Below are positions 8,617-18,124 of a DNA stretch of 64,000 nucleotides, piece after piece (the stretch's first letter is position 1; every line of letters begins with the position of its first letter). The position numbers and the translations under genes were made by a program. The stretch spans positions 1-64,000 of the forward strand of contig JAJPJL010000119.1 in NCBI GenBank assembly GCA_021324255.1. The letters are read 5' to 3'. This DNA comes from Bacillota bacterium (GTDB lineage Bacteria > Sysuimicrobiota > Sysuimicrobiia > Sysuimicrobiales > Segetimicrobiaceae). Under the pieces are notes generated by a model, which was given only the letters and a program-made list of their open reading frames with translations, made no database searches and was not told the DNA's origin.

Positions 8617-9642
8617 ATGAGCGGGTACACGGTTGCGGTCGTGGGCGCGACGGGCGCGGTCGGGCGCGAAGCGCTGGAGATCCTCGCGGCGCGCCGGTTT
8701 CCCGTGGCGCGGCTCCGCGCCTTGGCGTCGCCGCGGTCCGCCGGGCTGCGCATCGGTGAGCTGACCGTCGCCCCGGTTGCGGCGGACGCGTTCGATGACG
8801 TGGACATCGCGATCTTCGACACGCCGGATGACGTCGCGGAGGCCTGGGTGCCGGTCGCGGCCGAGCGCGGGGCGCTCGTGATCGACAATTCGGCGGCGTT
8901 CCGCATGGCGCCGGACGTGCCCCTGGTCATCCCCGAGGTCAACCCGGCGGCCCTGCGGCGGGCACCGCGGCGGATCATCGCCAACCCGAACTGCACGACG
9001 GCCACGATCGCCGTGCCGCTGGCGCCCCTGCATCGGGCCGCGGGCCTGCGCCGTCTCATCGCGTGCTCGTACCAGTCGGTCTCGGGCGCGGGACAGGCGG
9101 GCGTCTCCCAACTGTGGTCGGAGGTGCGGGACGCGGCGGCATCCGCGGCGCCGCCCGCCGCGCCGGGCGGCGCCGCGTTCCGGCACGCGATCGCGATGAA
9201 CGTGATCCCCGCGGTGGGGTCGTTCCGCGGCGCGCACACGAGCGAGGAGGTCAAGCTGGGGGCGGAGCTGCGCAAGATGCTGGACGCGCCGGACGTCGCC
9301 GTGGGCGTCACCTGCGTCCGGGTCCCCACGCTCCGGGCGCACGGCGTCGCGGTGCACGCGGAGTTTTCCCGGCCGATCGCCCCAGAGGAGGCGCGAGCGA
9401 TCCTGGCGTCCGCGCCCGGGGTCGAGGTGATGGACGATCCCGCCGCCGGCCGCTACCCGACGGCGCTCGCCGCCTCCGGCCGGGACCCGTGCGTGGTCGG
9501 CCGGATTCGCACGGACGGCGCCGGCGCGCTCGCGTTCTTCGCCGCGGCGGACAACCTGCGCAAGGGGGCCGCGCTCAACGCGGTGCAGATCGCGGAGGCG
9601 GTCGTGCGGGACGGCTTCTTGTCCGAGATCCGGGCGGGATGA
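8617..9642 (+). CDS. asd: Aspartate-semialdehyde dehydrogenase
   Basis: A 341-residue NADP-dependent enzyme that reduces aspartyl phosphate to aspartate semialdehyde, the branch point to lysine/diaminopimelate and to threonine/methionine. It has the N-terminal GATGAVGREAL, catalytic C126 in NPNCTT, and substrate-binding segments SYQSVSGAGQAG, HTSEEVKLGAE and RVPTLRAHG. The start is ATG 8617 behind a G-rich Shine-Dalgarno (AGGGGGG). It lies between dapB and dapA. Confidence 0.96.
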   Translation: MSGYTVAVVGATGAVGREALEILAARRFPVARLRALASPRSAGLRIGELTVAPVAADAFDDVDIAIFDTPDDVAEAWVPVAAERGALVIDNSAAFRMAPDVPLVIPEVNPAALRRAPRRIIANPNCTTATIAVPLAPLHRAAGLRRLIACSYQSVSGAGQAGVSQLWSEVRDAAASAAPPAAPGGAAFRHAIAMNVIPAVGSFRGAHTSEEVKLGAELRKMLDAPDVAVGVTCVRVPTLRAHGVAVHAEFSRPIAPEEARAILASAPGVEVMDDPAAGRYPTALAASGRDPCVVGRIRTDGAGALAFFAAADNLRKGAALNAVQIAEAVVRDGFLSEIRAG

Positions 9643-9743
9643 CGAATCCGCGCCGCGGGTGCAGGAGCCGGCGCCGGGAGTCCTGAACGTCTTGGTACAC
9701 ACGCGCCAAGACGACGTGAGGCGAGCCGGGGGAGGTGACGGGG

Positions 9744-10637
9744 ATGGTCGAGTTCGGACGGGTGATCACCGCCATGGTCACGCCCATGGATGCCAACCGT
9801 GCGGTGGATTACGACAAGGCGGCGGCGCTCGCAAAGCGGCTCGTCGACTCGGGATCCGACGGGCTCGTCGTCTGCGGTACGACCGGCGAGTCGCCGACCC
9901 TGAGCGACGAGGAAAAGGTGCGTCTCTTCCGGACCGTCCGGGACGCGGTGGGCGCGCGGGCCGCCGTGATCGCGGGCACCGGCACCTACGACACCGCGCA
10001 CAGCATCCACCTGACGCGCGAGGCCGAGCGCGCCGGATGCGACGGCGTCCTGCTCGTTAACCCGTACTACAACAAACCGTCTCAAGAGGGACTCTACCAG
10101 CACTTCAAGGCCGTCGCGGACAGCACGCGGCTTCCGGTGATGCTCTACAACATCCAGGGCCGGACGGCGGTGAACTGCGAACCCGCCACCGTGGCGCGCC
10201 TCGCCCAGGTGCGGAACATCGTCGCGATCAAGGAGGCCAGCGGCAACCTCGATCAGATGTCGCAGATTCGCAGGCTCACGCCCCCGGAGTTCAAGCTCTA
10301 CAGCGGGGACGACAGCCTGACGCTGCCGCTGCTCGCGGTCGGCGGAGCCGGCGTCGTGAGCGTCGCCGCGCACGTCGCCGCCCGGGAGATCGGCGAGATG
10401 ATCGATGCCTTTCTGGCGGGTAGCGTCCGCCGGGCCACGGAGTTGCACCTGCGGTTGCTGCCGTTGTTCAAGGTGTTGTTCATCACATCGAACCCGACGC
10501 CGGTCAAGGCCGCCTTGCAGTTGACCGGATTCGACGCGGGCGGGCTGCGCCTGCCGCTCGTCGAGGCGACCGCGGCGGAGCGGGAGCAGATCGCGGCGGT
10601 GCTCACGCAGCTCGCGCTGGCGCCGGTGGCAGCCTGA
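9744..10637 (+). CDS. dapA: 4-hydroxy-tetrahydrodipicolinate synthase
   Basis: A 297-residue class I aldolase (TIM barrel) that condenses pyruvate with aspartate semialdehyde. The Schiff-base lysine is K163 (VAIKEASGN), the catalytic tyrosine Y135, and the Thr pair is in [10 protein letters not shown]. The tyrosine motif reads YNIQGRT, where most family members have Pro in place of Gln. ATG 9744 is preferred over GTG 9735 because GGGGAGG (about 9729-9735) overlaps that GTG and is well spaced for the ATG. It is the last gene of dapB-asd-dapA and runs directly into the uracil-DNA glycosylase frame. Confidence 0.95.
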   Translation: MVEFGRVITAMVTPMDANRAVDYDKAAALAKRLVDSGSDGLVVCGTTGESPTLSDEEKVRLFRTVRDAVGARAAVIAGTGTYDTAHSIHLTREAERAGCDGVLLVNPYYNKPSQEGLYQHFKAVADSTRLPVMLYNIQGRTAVNCEPATVARLAQVRNIVAIKEASGNLDQMSQIRRLTPPEFKLYSGDDSLTLPLLAVGGAGVVSVAAHVAAREIGEMIDAFLAGSVRRATELHLRLLPLFKVLFITSNPTPVKAALQLTGFDAGGLRLPLVEATAAEREQIAAVLTQLALAPVAA

Positions 10638-11233
10638 GCGGCGGTCGATCCCGCACCGGCGACCGGCTCGAGGCCCTGCACGCGCGCATCCGGCGCTGCC
10701 GGCGGTGCCCGTTGTGGCGCACCCGCACGCGAGGCGTCCCCGGTGAAGGGAACCCGTCGGCATCGATCGTCCTCATCGGCGAGGGGCCGGGACGGCAGGA
10801 AGACGAGACGGGCCGGCCGTTTGTCGGCCGGGCCGGGCGGCTGCTGGACGAGCTGCTGGCGCACGCCGGGCTGCGGCGGGCCGACGTCTACATCACGAAC
10901 GTGATCAAGGATCGGGCGGCGACCGCGACCACCCCGCGGCGCGATCGGCCGCCCGCGCCGGCGGAAGTGGCGGCGTGCCTGCCGTGGTTGCGCGCGCAGC
11001 TTGCCCTGATTCGCCCCAGGATCGTCGTCACCCTCGGCCGTCACTCGCTCGAGGTGATGCTCCCCGGTGCGCGCATTGCGGGCGTCCACGGACGTCCCCA
11101 GCACCGCGGAGCCCTCACGATTCTGCCCTTGTACCACCCGTCCTATGCGCTCCGCAACCCGGGGGCGCGTCCCGTCTTGTTCCGGGACGCGGCGGCGTTG
11201 CGGGGGCTCGTGGACGAGCGGCCGCGCGGGTGA
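10634..11233 (+). CDS. Uracil-DNA glycosylase, family 4 (Fe-S type)
   Basis: A roughly 199-residue family 4 uracil-DNA glycosylase. Motif A is [21 protein letters not shown] and motif B is [10 protein letters not shown]. It removes uracil from deaminated DNA. The first two Fe-S cysteines (CRRCPL) lie upstream of the only ATG/GTG/TTG start (TTG 10712), so the true start must be earlier. CTG 10634 overlaps the dapA TGA (CTGA), has GGTGG just upstream and puts the first cysteine at residue 22, close to its usual place; CTG 10676 is the alternative. The third cysteine position reads VIKDRA instead of VVKCR (see findings). The stop overlaps the RNase J start (TGATG). Confidence 0.85.
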   Translation: MSGGRSRTGDRLEALHARIRRCRRCPLWRTRTRGVPGEGNPSASIVLIGEGPGRQEDETGRPFVGRAGRLLDELLAHAGLRRADVYITNVIKDRAATATTPRRDRPPAPAEVAACLPWLRAQLALIRPRIVVTLGRHSLEVMLPGARIAGVHGRPQHRGALTILPLYHPSYALRNPGARPVLFRDAAALRGLVDERPRG

Positions 11234-12999
11234 TGGCATCCGATCGGGCGGCTCAGCCGGGACCGCCCGCATCCGCGGGGACCCGCGCCGCGCCGCGGCG
11301 GCGCAGCCGCCGGCACCGGGGCCGCACCTCCCCGCGCCCTGCTCCGCCGAGGCGGACCGGCCCTGGCCTCGAGATCATCCCGCTCGGCGGCCTCGGCGAG
11401 ATCGGCAAAAACAGCACGGTGCTTCGCGTGGGCGCCGACATGCTCGTCGTGGATGCCGGGCTGGCGTTTCCGGACGAGGAGATGCTCGGGATCGACCTCG
11501 TGATCCCCGACTACCGGTTCCTGGCCTCCGGGGGCACGCTCCACGGGATCGTGCTTACGCACGGTCACGAGGACCACGTCGGCAGCCTGCCGTACCTGCT
11601 GCAGACGCGGCCCGCGCCCGTGTACGGCACGCCGCTGACGCTCGGGCTCGCGCGCCGGCGGGTGGAGGAGATGCCGCAGGCCCCCAAGATGACCGGGGTT
11701 GCGGTCCAGCCACGGCAGCCCGTGCAGGTCGGGCCCTTTGAGATCGAGCTCGTCCACGTGAACCACAACATTCCTCAGTCGTGCGCGGTCGTCGTGCGCA
11801 CCCCCACCGGCGTGGTCGTCTGCACCGGGGATTTCAAGTTCGATCCGACGTCGATCGACGGGCAACCGGCCGACTTTTCCCGGCTCGCGGAGATCGGCGA
11901 GGCCGGCGTGACGGTGCTGCTGATGGATTCCACCAATGTCGAGCGCCCCGGCTACGCGCCGTCCGAACGCACCGTCGGCGGCGCGCTCGACGAGGTGTTT
12001 GCCCGAGCGCGGGGCCGGGTTCTCGTGACGACGTTCGCCAGCAACCTGCACCGCATTCAGCAGGTCCTGGAGACCGCCGCCCGCCACGGCCGCAAGGTCG
12101 CCATCGCCGGCCGGAGCATGGTCGACACGGTCGCCATTGCCACCGAGCTCCAGGCCCTCAAGGTGCCCCGGTCCACCCTGGTGCCGCTCGAGCAGGTGCG
12201 GCATCTGCCCGACCGGCACGCGACGATCCTCACCACGGGCAGCCAGGGTGAACCCCTGTCCGCCCTGAGCCGGATGGCCACCGGCCAGCACCGGACGGTG
12301 AGCATCAAGGCCGGCGACACGGTGATCTTCTCGGCATCGCCGATCCCCGGCAACGAGGGCATGGTGGCGCGGACCATCAACCATCTGTACCGCCAGGGCG
12401 CGGAGGTGATCCACGGCGCGGGGGTGCACGCGTCCGGACACGCCTGCCAGGAAGAGCTCAAGCTGATGCTCACGCTGCTCCGGCCGCGCTTTTTCCTGCC
12501 CGTGCACGGCGAGTACCGCCATCTCGTCTTGAACCGGCGTTTGGCGAGCAGCGTCGGCGTGCCGGAGGAGCGCAGCCTGCTGGCGGAGAATGGGCACATC
12601 GTCGCGGTGGGTGACGGTCGCATCACCCGCGCGGGCGCCGTCGACGCGGGAGAAGTGCTCGTGGACGGCCTGGGCGGCGTCGGGGCGATCGTCCTGCGCG
12701 ACCGCCGCCAGCTCGCGCGTGACGGCATGCTGATCGCCCTCGTGGCGCTGGACCGGCAGTCGGGCGAGCTGTTGATGGAGCCCGACATTGTGTCGCGCGG
12801 CTTCGTGTACATGCGCGAGTCCGGCGAGTTGATCGACGAGTCCAAGCGGCGCATCAAAGACGCGGTCGCCCGGTCCCGGCAACGCGGCACGCCCGATTGG
12901 ACCGCGGTGCGGACGGCCATCCGGGAGGCCCTCGCGAAGTATTTGTTTGAGCAGACCCGGCGTCAACCCATGATTCTGCCGATGCTGGTCGAAGTATAG
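11233..12999 (+). CDS. rnj: Ribonuclease J
   Basis: A 588-residue metallo-beta-lactamase/beta-CASP RNase with 5'-3' exonuclease and endonuclease activity in mRNA decay and rRNA maturation. The zinc motif is H110-G-H-E-D-H115, followed by HNIPQSCAV and CTGDFKFD, with the beta-CASP HASGHACQEELK and HGEYRHL segments. An Arg/Pro-rich N-terminal extension of about 45 residues precedes the conserved start (LEIIPLGGLGEIGKN). ATG 11233 overlaps the glycosylase stop. As in Bacillus (rnjB after dapA), it sits between the dap genes and ftsK/spoIIIE. Confidence 0.95.
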   Translation: MASDRAAQPGPPASAGTRAAPRRRSRRHRGRTSPRPAPPRRTGPGLEIIPLGGLGEIGKNSTVLRVGADMLVVDAGLAFPDEEMLGIDLVIPDYRFLASGGTLHGIVLTHGHEDHVGSLPYLLQTRPAPVYGTPLTLGLARRRVEEMPQAPKMTGVAVQPRQPVQVGPFEIELVHVNHNIPQSCAVVVRTPTGVVVCTGDFKFDPTSIDGQPADFSRLAEIGEAGVTVLLMDSTNVERPGYAPSERTVGGALDEVFARARGRVLVTTFASNLHRIQQVLETAARHGRKVAIAGRSMVDTVAIATELQALKVPRSTLVPLEQVRHLPDRHATILTTGSQGEPLSALSRMATGQHRTVSIKAGDTVIFSASPIPGNEGMVARTINHLYRQGAEVIHGAGVHASGHACQEELKLMLTLLRPRFFLPVHGEYRHLVLNRRLASSVGVPEERSLLAENGHIVAVGDGRITRAGAVDAGEVLVDGLGGVGAIVLRDRRQLARDGMLIALVALDRQSGELLMEPDIVSRGFVYMRESGELIDESKRRIKDAVARSRQRGTPDWTAVRTAIREALAKYLFEQTRRQPMILPMLVEV

Positions 13000-13094
13000 A
13001 CGTATAATCGAAGCAGGCGTCGCAGCGGATCGTTTCATCGGAGCAGGAGACGGACTCACGATGACGGCATCGCATCGTACCAGCGGAGCATCGA

Positions 13095-15611
13095 ATGGCC
13101 AGGCGCAGGGCGTCCCGCGGTAGAGGCGCGCAGACCGTCGGGGCCGCGCTGATTGCGCTGGCCGTCCTCAGCGCGGTCAGCCTGGTCCCTCACCAGACCG
13201 CCGCGGCGCCGCGCTGGATCGTGGCCCGTCTCGGACAAGGCTTTGGCGCCGGCGTCGTCTGCGTCCCCGTCTTTCTCGGGCTGCTCGGCCTCGTCTTCTT
13301 CGTGCGCCGGCGCCTGCGCCTCAGCGCGCGGCTCACCGGGGTGCTGCTCGGCTACATCGTGGCGCTGATCGCGCTTCACCTGCGATACCCCGCCGGCGAG
13401 GAGTGGACGGCGGCCGTTGGCCGCAAGGGGGGCGGCTACGTCGGCGCCGCGCTCGAGGTCCTCCTCCGGCGAGCGCTCGGAGAGCCCGGGCTGTGGACCG
13501 CTACGCTGCTGGGCGCCGGGCTGGCCCTCATGCTGATCTCCGGCACCTCGTTTACCGACGTGTTCCGCGCGCTGTGGCAGGTCCTGGCGGCGCTGCGCGC
13601 GTGGGTCGTCGCGGGATTCCGCGCGCTCGGGACGGCGGCGGCCGCGCTGAGCCTGGCGGCCCTCCGCCGGGCGGGCCCAGCGTGCCGCCGGGCGATCCAG
13701 GCCGGCGGCCAAGCCGCGGGGACGGCGCTGGCGCATGCCGCCGAACGCGCGCGGGCCGCGCTGCCGGGCCACCGGGTCCGCGCGGGCTCGCCCGCGCTCG
13801 ACCCGCTGCTCGCCTCCGCCGGCGGCGCGCCGGTCTCGGTGCACGATCGCTTCGATGCGGAGACGCCGGCGGCGGCGCGCCGGCTCGCACCGTACGCGGA
13901 CGATGTGGCCGACGGCGAGATGGACCGGCCGGACGATGCCGGCGCCGCCGGGCCTGCTTCCGCGGACGTCATAGGCGAGGCATCGACCGGCCGGGCGGAG
14001 GATGGCGCGCCCGGCGGCGACGCGGAGGAAGCCCAACCGACCGTCGCCGCGGCGCCGATCCCGAGCCGTGGCGCGACCGGGCCGGGGCTGTCCGGTGGAT
14101 CCCGGCGGCGGCGGACGGCGGTTGCCCAAGAGGCGTTGCCGTTCCCGGAACCTCCGCCGCGCGCGTATACGCTGCCCGACCTGTCGCTTCTCGATGCCTT
14201 TCAGTCCGGCAAAGGCCGGACCGGCAAGGTGGACCCGGAGGAGGTCGCGCGACACCTCGAGCGGACGCTCGCGAGCTTTGGCGTCGAGGCGCGCGTGGTG
14301 CGCTGGGAGACCGGTCCCGTCGTCACGCGGTACGAGTTGCAGCCGGCGCCGGGGGTGAAGGTGCAGCGGATCACGAGCCTGCAGAACGACATCGCCCTGG
14401 CCCTGGCCGCGAGCAGCGTCCGCCTCGAGGCGCCGATCCCGGGCAAGTCGGCGATCGGCGTGGAACTGCCGAACGAGCGGGCGAGCCTGGTCCACCTGCG
14501 CGAGGTGCTGGCGAGCGACGAGTTTCGCGCGCAACGGTCCCCGCTGGCGGTGGCCATCGGCAAAGGCACCGCGGGCGCGCCCGTGGTGACGGACCTCGTC
14601 ACGATGCCGCACCTTTTGATTGCCGGGGCCACCGGCGCCGGCAAGAGCGTCATGCTGAACAGCATGATCGCGAGCATCCTGTTTCGGTCGACGCCGGAGC
14701 AGGCACGGTTCCTGATGATCGACCCGAAGCGCGTGGAGCTCACAAACTACAACGGCATTCCCCACCTCCTGAGCCCGGTGGTGACCGGCCCGCGTGAGGC
14801 GGCGGCGAAGCTGCGTTGGGCCATCCAGGAGATGGAGAGCCGGTATGAGATGTTTGCGGGCGACGGCGTGCGCAATATCCAGTCGTTCAACGCGCAGCAC
14901 CCGGATCGCCCGCTCGCCTTCATCCTCATCATCATCGATGAGCTCGCGGACTTGATGATGGTGGCGCCGGCGGACTTCGAAGAGATCATCTGCCGGCTCG
15001 CGCAGATGACCCGCGCCACCGGCATCCACCTGCTCGTGGCCACGCAGCGGCCGTCGGTGGACGTGATCACCGGCCTCATCAAGGCCAACATCCCGTCGCG
15101 CATCGCGTTTGCGGTGAGCTCCCTCGTGGACAGCCGGACCATCCTCGATCATCCGGGCGCGGAGAAGTTGCTGGGCAAAGGCGACATGCTGTTTGCGCCG
15201 ATCGGCGCGGCGCGTCCCCTCCGGGTGCAGGGCGCGTTTATCAGCGACGCCGAGACCGAGCGTCTCGTGAGCTTCTGGCGGGCGCAGGGCGAACCGGCGT
15301 ACGTGGAATCGCTCGTGCAGGCGGCGGAGTCCACGGGATCCGACGAGTCGCCGGGCGACGATGCGCTGCTGGTCGACGCCGCGCGGCTCGTGGTCCGCTC
15401 GGGGTACGGATCGGTGTCGTTGCTGCAGCGGAAGATGCGCATCGGATATGTGCGGGCGGCGCGGCTGGTCGACCAGTTGGAAGAACGGGGGATCGTCGGG
15501 CCGTCCCAGGGGAGCAGCCCCCGCGACGTGCTCGTGGGCGTGGACGACTTGGAGCGGGTGCTGCGGGAGGGGGTCGCGCGGCCCGGGGCGGCCGAGGGGG
15601 ACGAGCGCTGA
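13095..15611 (+). CDS. ftsK: FtsK/SpoIIIE family DNA translocase
   Basis: An 838-residue septal DNA pump. The N-terminal membrane domain (about residues 15-180) has several hydrophobic helices and is followed by an Ala/Pro/Gly-rich linker. Next come the alpha domain (about 370-450), the RecA-like beta motor with Walker A GATGAGKS (K517) and Walker B FILIIIDELADLMM, and a C-terminal winged-helix gamma domain around YGSVSLLQRKMRIGYVRAARLV that reads KOPS/SRS-type sequences. The family translocates DNA to clear the closing septum; in sporulating relatives SpoIIIE packs the forespore. A TATAAT at 13003-13008 could be its -10, but no -35 is evident. Confidence 0.95.
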   Translation: MARRRASRGRGAQTVGAALIALAVLSAVSLVPHQTAAAPRWIVARLGQGFGAGVVCVPVFLGLLGLVFFVRRRLRLSARLTGVLLGYIVALIALHLRYPAGEEWTAAVGRKGGGYVGAALEVLLRRALGEPGLWTATLLGAGLALMLISGTSFTDVFRALWQVLAALRAWVVAGFRALGTAAAALSLAALRRAGPACRRAIQAGGQAAGTALAHAAERARAALPGHRVRAGSPALDPLLASAGGAPVSVHDRFDAETPAAARRLAPYADDVADGEMDRPDDAGAAGPASADVIGEASTGRAEDGAPGGDAEEAQPTVAAAPIPSRGATGPGLSGGSRRRRTAVAQEALPFPEPPPRAYTLPDLSLLDAFQSGKGRTGKVDPEEVARHLERTLASFGVEARVVRWETGPVVTRYELQPAPGVKVQRITSLQNDIALALAASSVRLEAPIPGKSAIGVELPNERASLVHLREVLASDEFRAQRSPLAVAIGKGTAGAPVVTDLVTMPHLLIAGATGAGKSVMLNSMIASILFRSTPEQARFLMIDPKRVELTNYNGIPHLLSPVVTGPREAAAKLRWAIQEMESRYEMFAGDGVRNIQSFNAQHPDRPLAFILIIIDELADLMMVAPADFEEIICRLAQMTRATGIHLLVATQRPSVDVITGLIKANIPSRIAFAVSSLVDSRTILDHPGAEKLLGKGDMLFAPIGAARPLRVQGAFISDAETERLVSFWRAQGEPAYVESLVQAAESTGSDESPGDDALLVDAARLVVRSGYGSVSLLQRKMRIGYVRAARLVDQLEERGIVGPSQGSSPRDVLVGVDDLERVLREGVARPGAAEGDER

Positions 15612-15721
15612 CCGTGCGGGCCGTGTGAGCGCTTCGCACGGCCGATACGGCCGCCCGGACGCAGCCGGATACGTGCCCGCGGCCGCAGGAAACTCATTTC
15701 GAGCCCAAGAACACGCCTGGC

Positions 15722-16786
15722 GTGATGGATATGCTCGGGGTCGGCGAGAGGCTGCGGAGTGCCAGGGTCGCCCGCGGCTTGTCGCTCGACGACATCGAAG
15801 CGGGGACCCGGATCCGCCGCCGGTATCTGGAAGCCCTCGAGGAGGAGGCGTTCGACCGGCTCCCCGGCCCGACGTACGTCCGGGGCTTCCTCCGCGGCTA
15901 CGCGGCGTACCTCGATCTGCCCGCGGACGAGATCGCGCTGATGTGTCCGGTCGTGCCTACCGCCAGCGTGACGGTGCGCGCGTCGCCGTCCGACGTCAGG
16001 ATCACCCCGGTGACACGGCGGTCCCCGCTGCGCACGTTTGCCATCGGCGCGTCGCTCGTCCTCGTCTGCGGCGTGATCGTGGTCGCGTATATCTTTCTGA
16101 CTCAGGTCCGTCAATTCGTGGAGACCCGGGAGCCGGTGCAGGGCGAGGCGCCGGCCGGATCGCACGCTGCGCCGCAGAACCCGGTCGTCTCCCGGCCCGG
16201 CACGGGCCCCGCGGTCGGGAGCGCCGTGCCCGCTCCGGGGAGCGCGCCGGGTCCGGGCATCGCGTCGTCCGCGCCGGGGTCCCCGTCCGCCGCCGGCGGG
16301 ACGCCCGGGAGTGGGGCGGGCGGCGCGGCGCGCCGGGCAACCGGCGGGGCCGCGTCAACGCCCGCGGCCTCGACGCCGCCGGCGTCACGGCAGCCTGCAT
16401 CTCCGGGGAGCGCGCCGGCTGCGCCGCCGGTGCCGGCGGCGCAGCCGGCGACCGAGGCCTCGCCGCCCGGGACCGCGGAAGCGTCCGCCCCGGCAAACGC
16501 CGGGCAGCAGGGGGCCGTGCCCCAGGGTGGCGCGGTAGCGGGTCCGGTCACCGTGGCCGCAATCGCCACGGATCGGTCCTGGGTGCGGGCGGTCGCCGAT
16601 GGGATCACCGTGTTCGAGGGATTTCTCAGCGCGGGAGACCAGCAGGTCTGGCAGGCGAAGCGACAGTTGAGCGTGCGCATCGGCAACGCGAGCGCGGTCG
16701 CCTTGACGGTCAACGGCCGGCCGGTGGGGCGGCTCGGAAATCCCGGCGACGTGGTGGACGAAACCTACACCGGGACGGCCCCGTGA
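15722..16786 (+). CDS. RodZ-like helix-turn-helix membrane protein
   Basis: A 354-residue protein. An N-terminal HTH_25 domain of the RodZ/YmfM type (LGVGERLRSARVARGLSLDD ... RRRYLEALEEEAFDRLPG) is followed by one membrane helix (IGASLVLVCGVIVVAYIFL, about residues 103-122). A long Pro/Ala/Gly/Ser-rich linker leads to a C-terminal DUF4115 domain (RIGNASAVALTVNGRPVG). RodZ links MreB to the wall-synthesis machinery; ymfM occupies the same place before pgsA-cinA-recA in B. subtilis. The start is uncertain among GTG 15722, ATG 15725 and ATG 15731, with no strong Shine-Dalgarno. The end overlaps cinA (GTGA). Confidence 0.85.
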   Translation: MMDMLGVGERLRSARVARGLSLDDIEAGTRIRRRYLEALEEEAFDRLPGPTYVRGFLRGYAAYLDLPADEIALMCPVVPTASVTVRASPSDVRITPVTRRSPLRTFAIGASLVLVCGVIVVAYIFLTQVRQFVETREPVQGEAPAGSHAAPQNPVVSRPGTGPAVGSAVPAPGSAPGPGIASSAPGSPSAAGGTPGSGAGGAARRATGGAASTPAASTPPASRQPASPGSAPAAPPVPAAQPATEASPPGTAEASAPANAGQQGAVPQGGAVAGPVTVAAIATDRSWVRAVADGITVFEGFLSAGDQQVWQAKRQLSVRIGNASAVALTVNGRPVGRLGNPGDVVDETYTGTAP

Positions 16787-18030
16787 CGAAGGCGGAGATC
16801 GTCTCGGTCGGCACCGAGCACCTGCTCGGTCAGATCGTCGACACCAACGCGCAGTATATCTGCACGCTGCTCGCGACGCTCGGCATCGCCGTCTACTACC
16901 GCTCCACCGTCGGCGACAACGTGGCGCGCGTGCAGGAGGTGTTTGCCAACGCGCTCGGCCGCGTCGACCTCGTCGTCTCGACGGGCGGATTGGGCCCCAC
17001 GGACGACGACCTGACGGTCGCCGCGGTCGCGGAACTGCTCGGCCTCCCGCTGGAACGGCACGAGGAAGCGTGGGCGCACGTCCAGGACTTCTTCCGCCGG
17101 CGCAACCGCCCGCTCACGGGACAGCAGGTCAAGCAGGCGATGCTGCCGCGGGGCGCCCGCATGGTGCCAAACACCCGCGGCAGCGCCCCGGGCGTGATCG
17201 TCGAACACGAGGGCAAGACGCTGGTGTTTACGCCCGGCGTGCCCCGCGAGATGAAGGGCATGCTGGAGGATCATGTCGTGCCGTATCTCCGGGAGCGCGG
17301 GCTCGCGGGCGGCGAGGTCATCCGGTCGCGCATCGCGCGCATCGTGGGCCTCGGGGAATCCCTGGTGGAAGAGCGGCTCCGCGATCTCATGCGCGCGAGC
17401 ACCAACCCCACGATCGCGCCCTACGCGCACACCGGGGAGTGCCACGTCCGGATTACCGCCCGGGGGACCGAGGCGCTCGTGGAACCGCTGCTCGACGGCG
17501 CGGAGCGGGCGATCCGGGAGCGCCTCGGCAATGCGATCTACGCGGTCGGCGACGCGCCGCTCGACGAGGTGGTCGCGCGACTGCTGGCGGACCGCCGCGT
17601 GACGCTCGCCGTGGCGGAGTCGTGTACGGGCGGTCTCGTGGCCCACCGGCTCACGCGCACGCCCGGCGCGTCCAGTTACCTCGACGGCGGGGTGATCACG
17701 TACAGCAACGCGGCGAAGACGCGGTGGCTCGGCGTACCCGGGTCCCTGGTGGAGCGCAACGGCGCCGTGAGCGCGGAGGTCGCGCGCGCGATGGCCGAGG
17801 GCGTGCGGGCCGGCGCAGGGACCGACCTCGCGATCGCGGTCACCGGCGTCGCGGGGCCGACGGGGGGGACGGAGGCGAAGCCGGTGGGGTTGGTGTTTCT
17901 GGCGCTCGCGCACGCCGAGGGGACCGACGTGCGCGAGTTTCGCTTCGGGACGGAGCCCGGGCGGACGGGCATCCAGTATCTCGCCAGCCAGTCCGCGCTC
18001 GACATGATCCGGCTGCACTTGCTCCGCTGA
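16783..18030 (+). CDS. cinA: CinA family protein (nicotinamide-nucleotide amidohydrolase/competence-damage inducible)
   Basis: A 415-residue two-domain protein. The N-terminal MoaB/MogA-like COG1058 domain (EIVSVGTEHLLGQIVDTN; STGGLGPTDDDLT) has ADP-ribose pyrophosphatase activity in studied homologues. The C-terminal CinA/PncC domain (LAVAESCTGGLVAHRLT, about residue 275 on) deamidates nicotinamide mononucleotide in NAD recycling. GTG 16783 overlaps the RodZ-like stop and gives MTKAEIVSVG, colinear with the family; the much longer open frame upstream is not coding. As in Firmicutes, it precedes recA, here with thpR between them. Confidence 0.93.
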   Translation: MTKAEIVSVGTEHLLGQIVDTNAQYICTLLATLGIAVYYRSTVGDNVARVQEVFANALGRVDLVVSTGGLGPTDDDLTVAAVAELLGLPLERHEEAWAHVQDFFRRRNRPLTGQQVKQAMLPRGARMVPNTRGSAPGVIVEHEGKTLVFTPGVPREMKGMLEDHVVPYLRERGLAGGEVIRSRIARIVGLGESLVEERLRDLMRASTNPTIAPYAHTGECHVRITARGTEALVEPLLDGAERAIRERLGNAIYAVGDAPLDEVVARLLADRRVTLAVAESCTGGLVAHRLTRTPGASSYLDGGVITYSNAAKTRWLGVPGSLVERNGAVSAEVARAMAEGVRAGAGTDLAIAVTGVAGPTGGTEAKPVGLVFLALAHAEGTDVREFRFGTEPGRTGIQYLASQSALDMIRLHLLR

Positions 18031-18124
18031 CGGCGCGCGGACGGCATCCTCCGCGCAGCCTCCCTCGGGTCCGGGGCCCGGCCGCGCCTGCGGCGGTCGC
18101 TCCGCGCCGCGGCGGCGCGAACGC

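Noticed and set aside
12980-13008. TATAAT upstream of ftsK as a full promoter
   Set aside because: The -10 at 13003-13008 is good, but no -35 or extended -10 accompanies it; mentioned only within the ftsK entry.
15361-16782. Long open frame continuous with cinA, and similar long extensions upstream of the SbcD-like, YhaN-like and ECF S-component genes
   Set aside because: The upstream parts overlap recognised genes in another frame and have low-complexity composition typical of GC-rich shadows.
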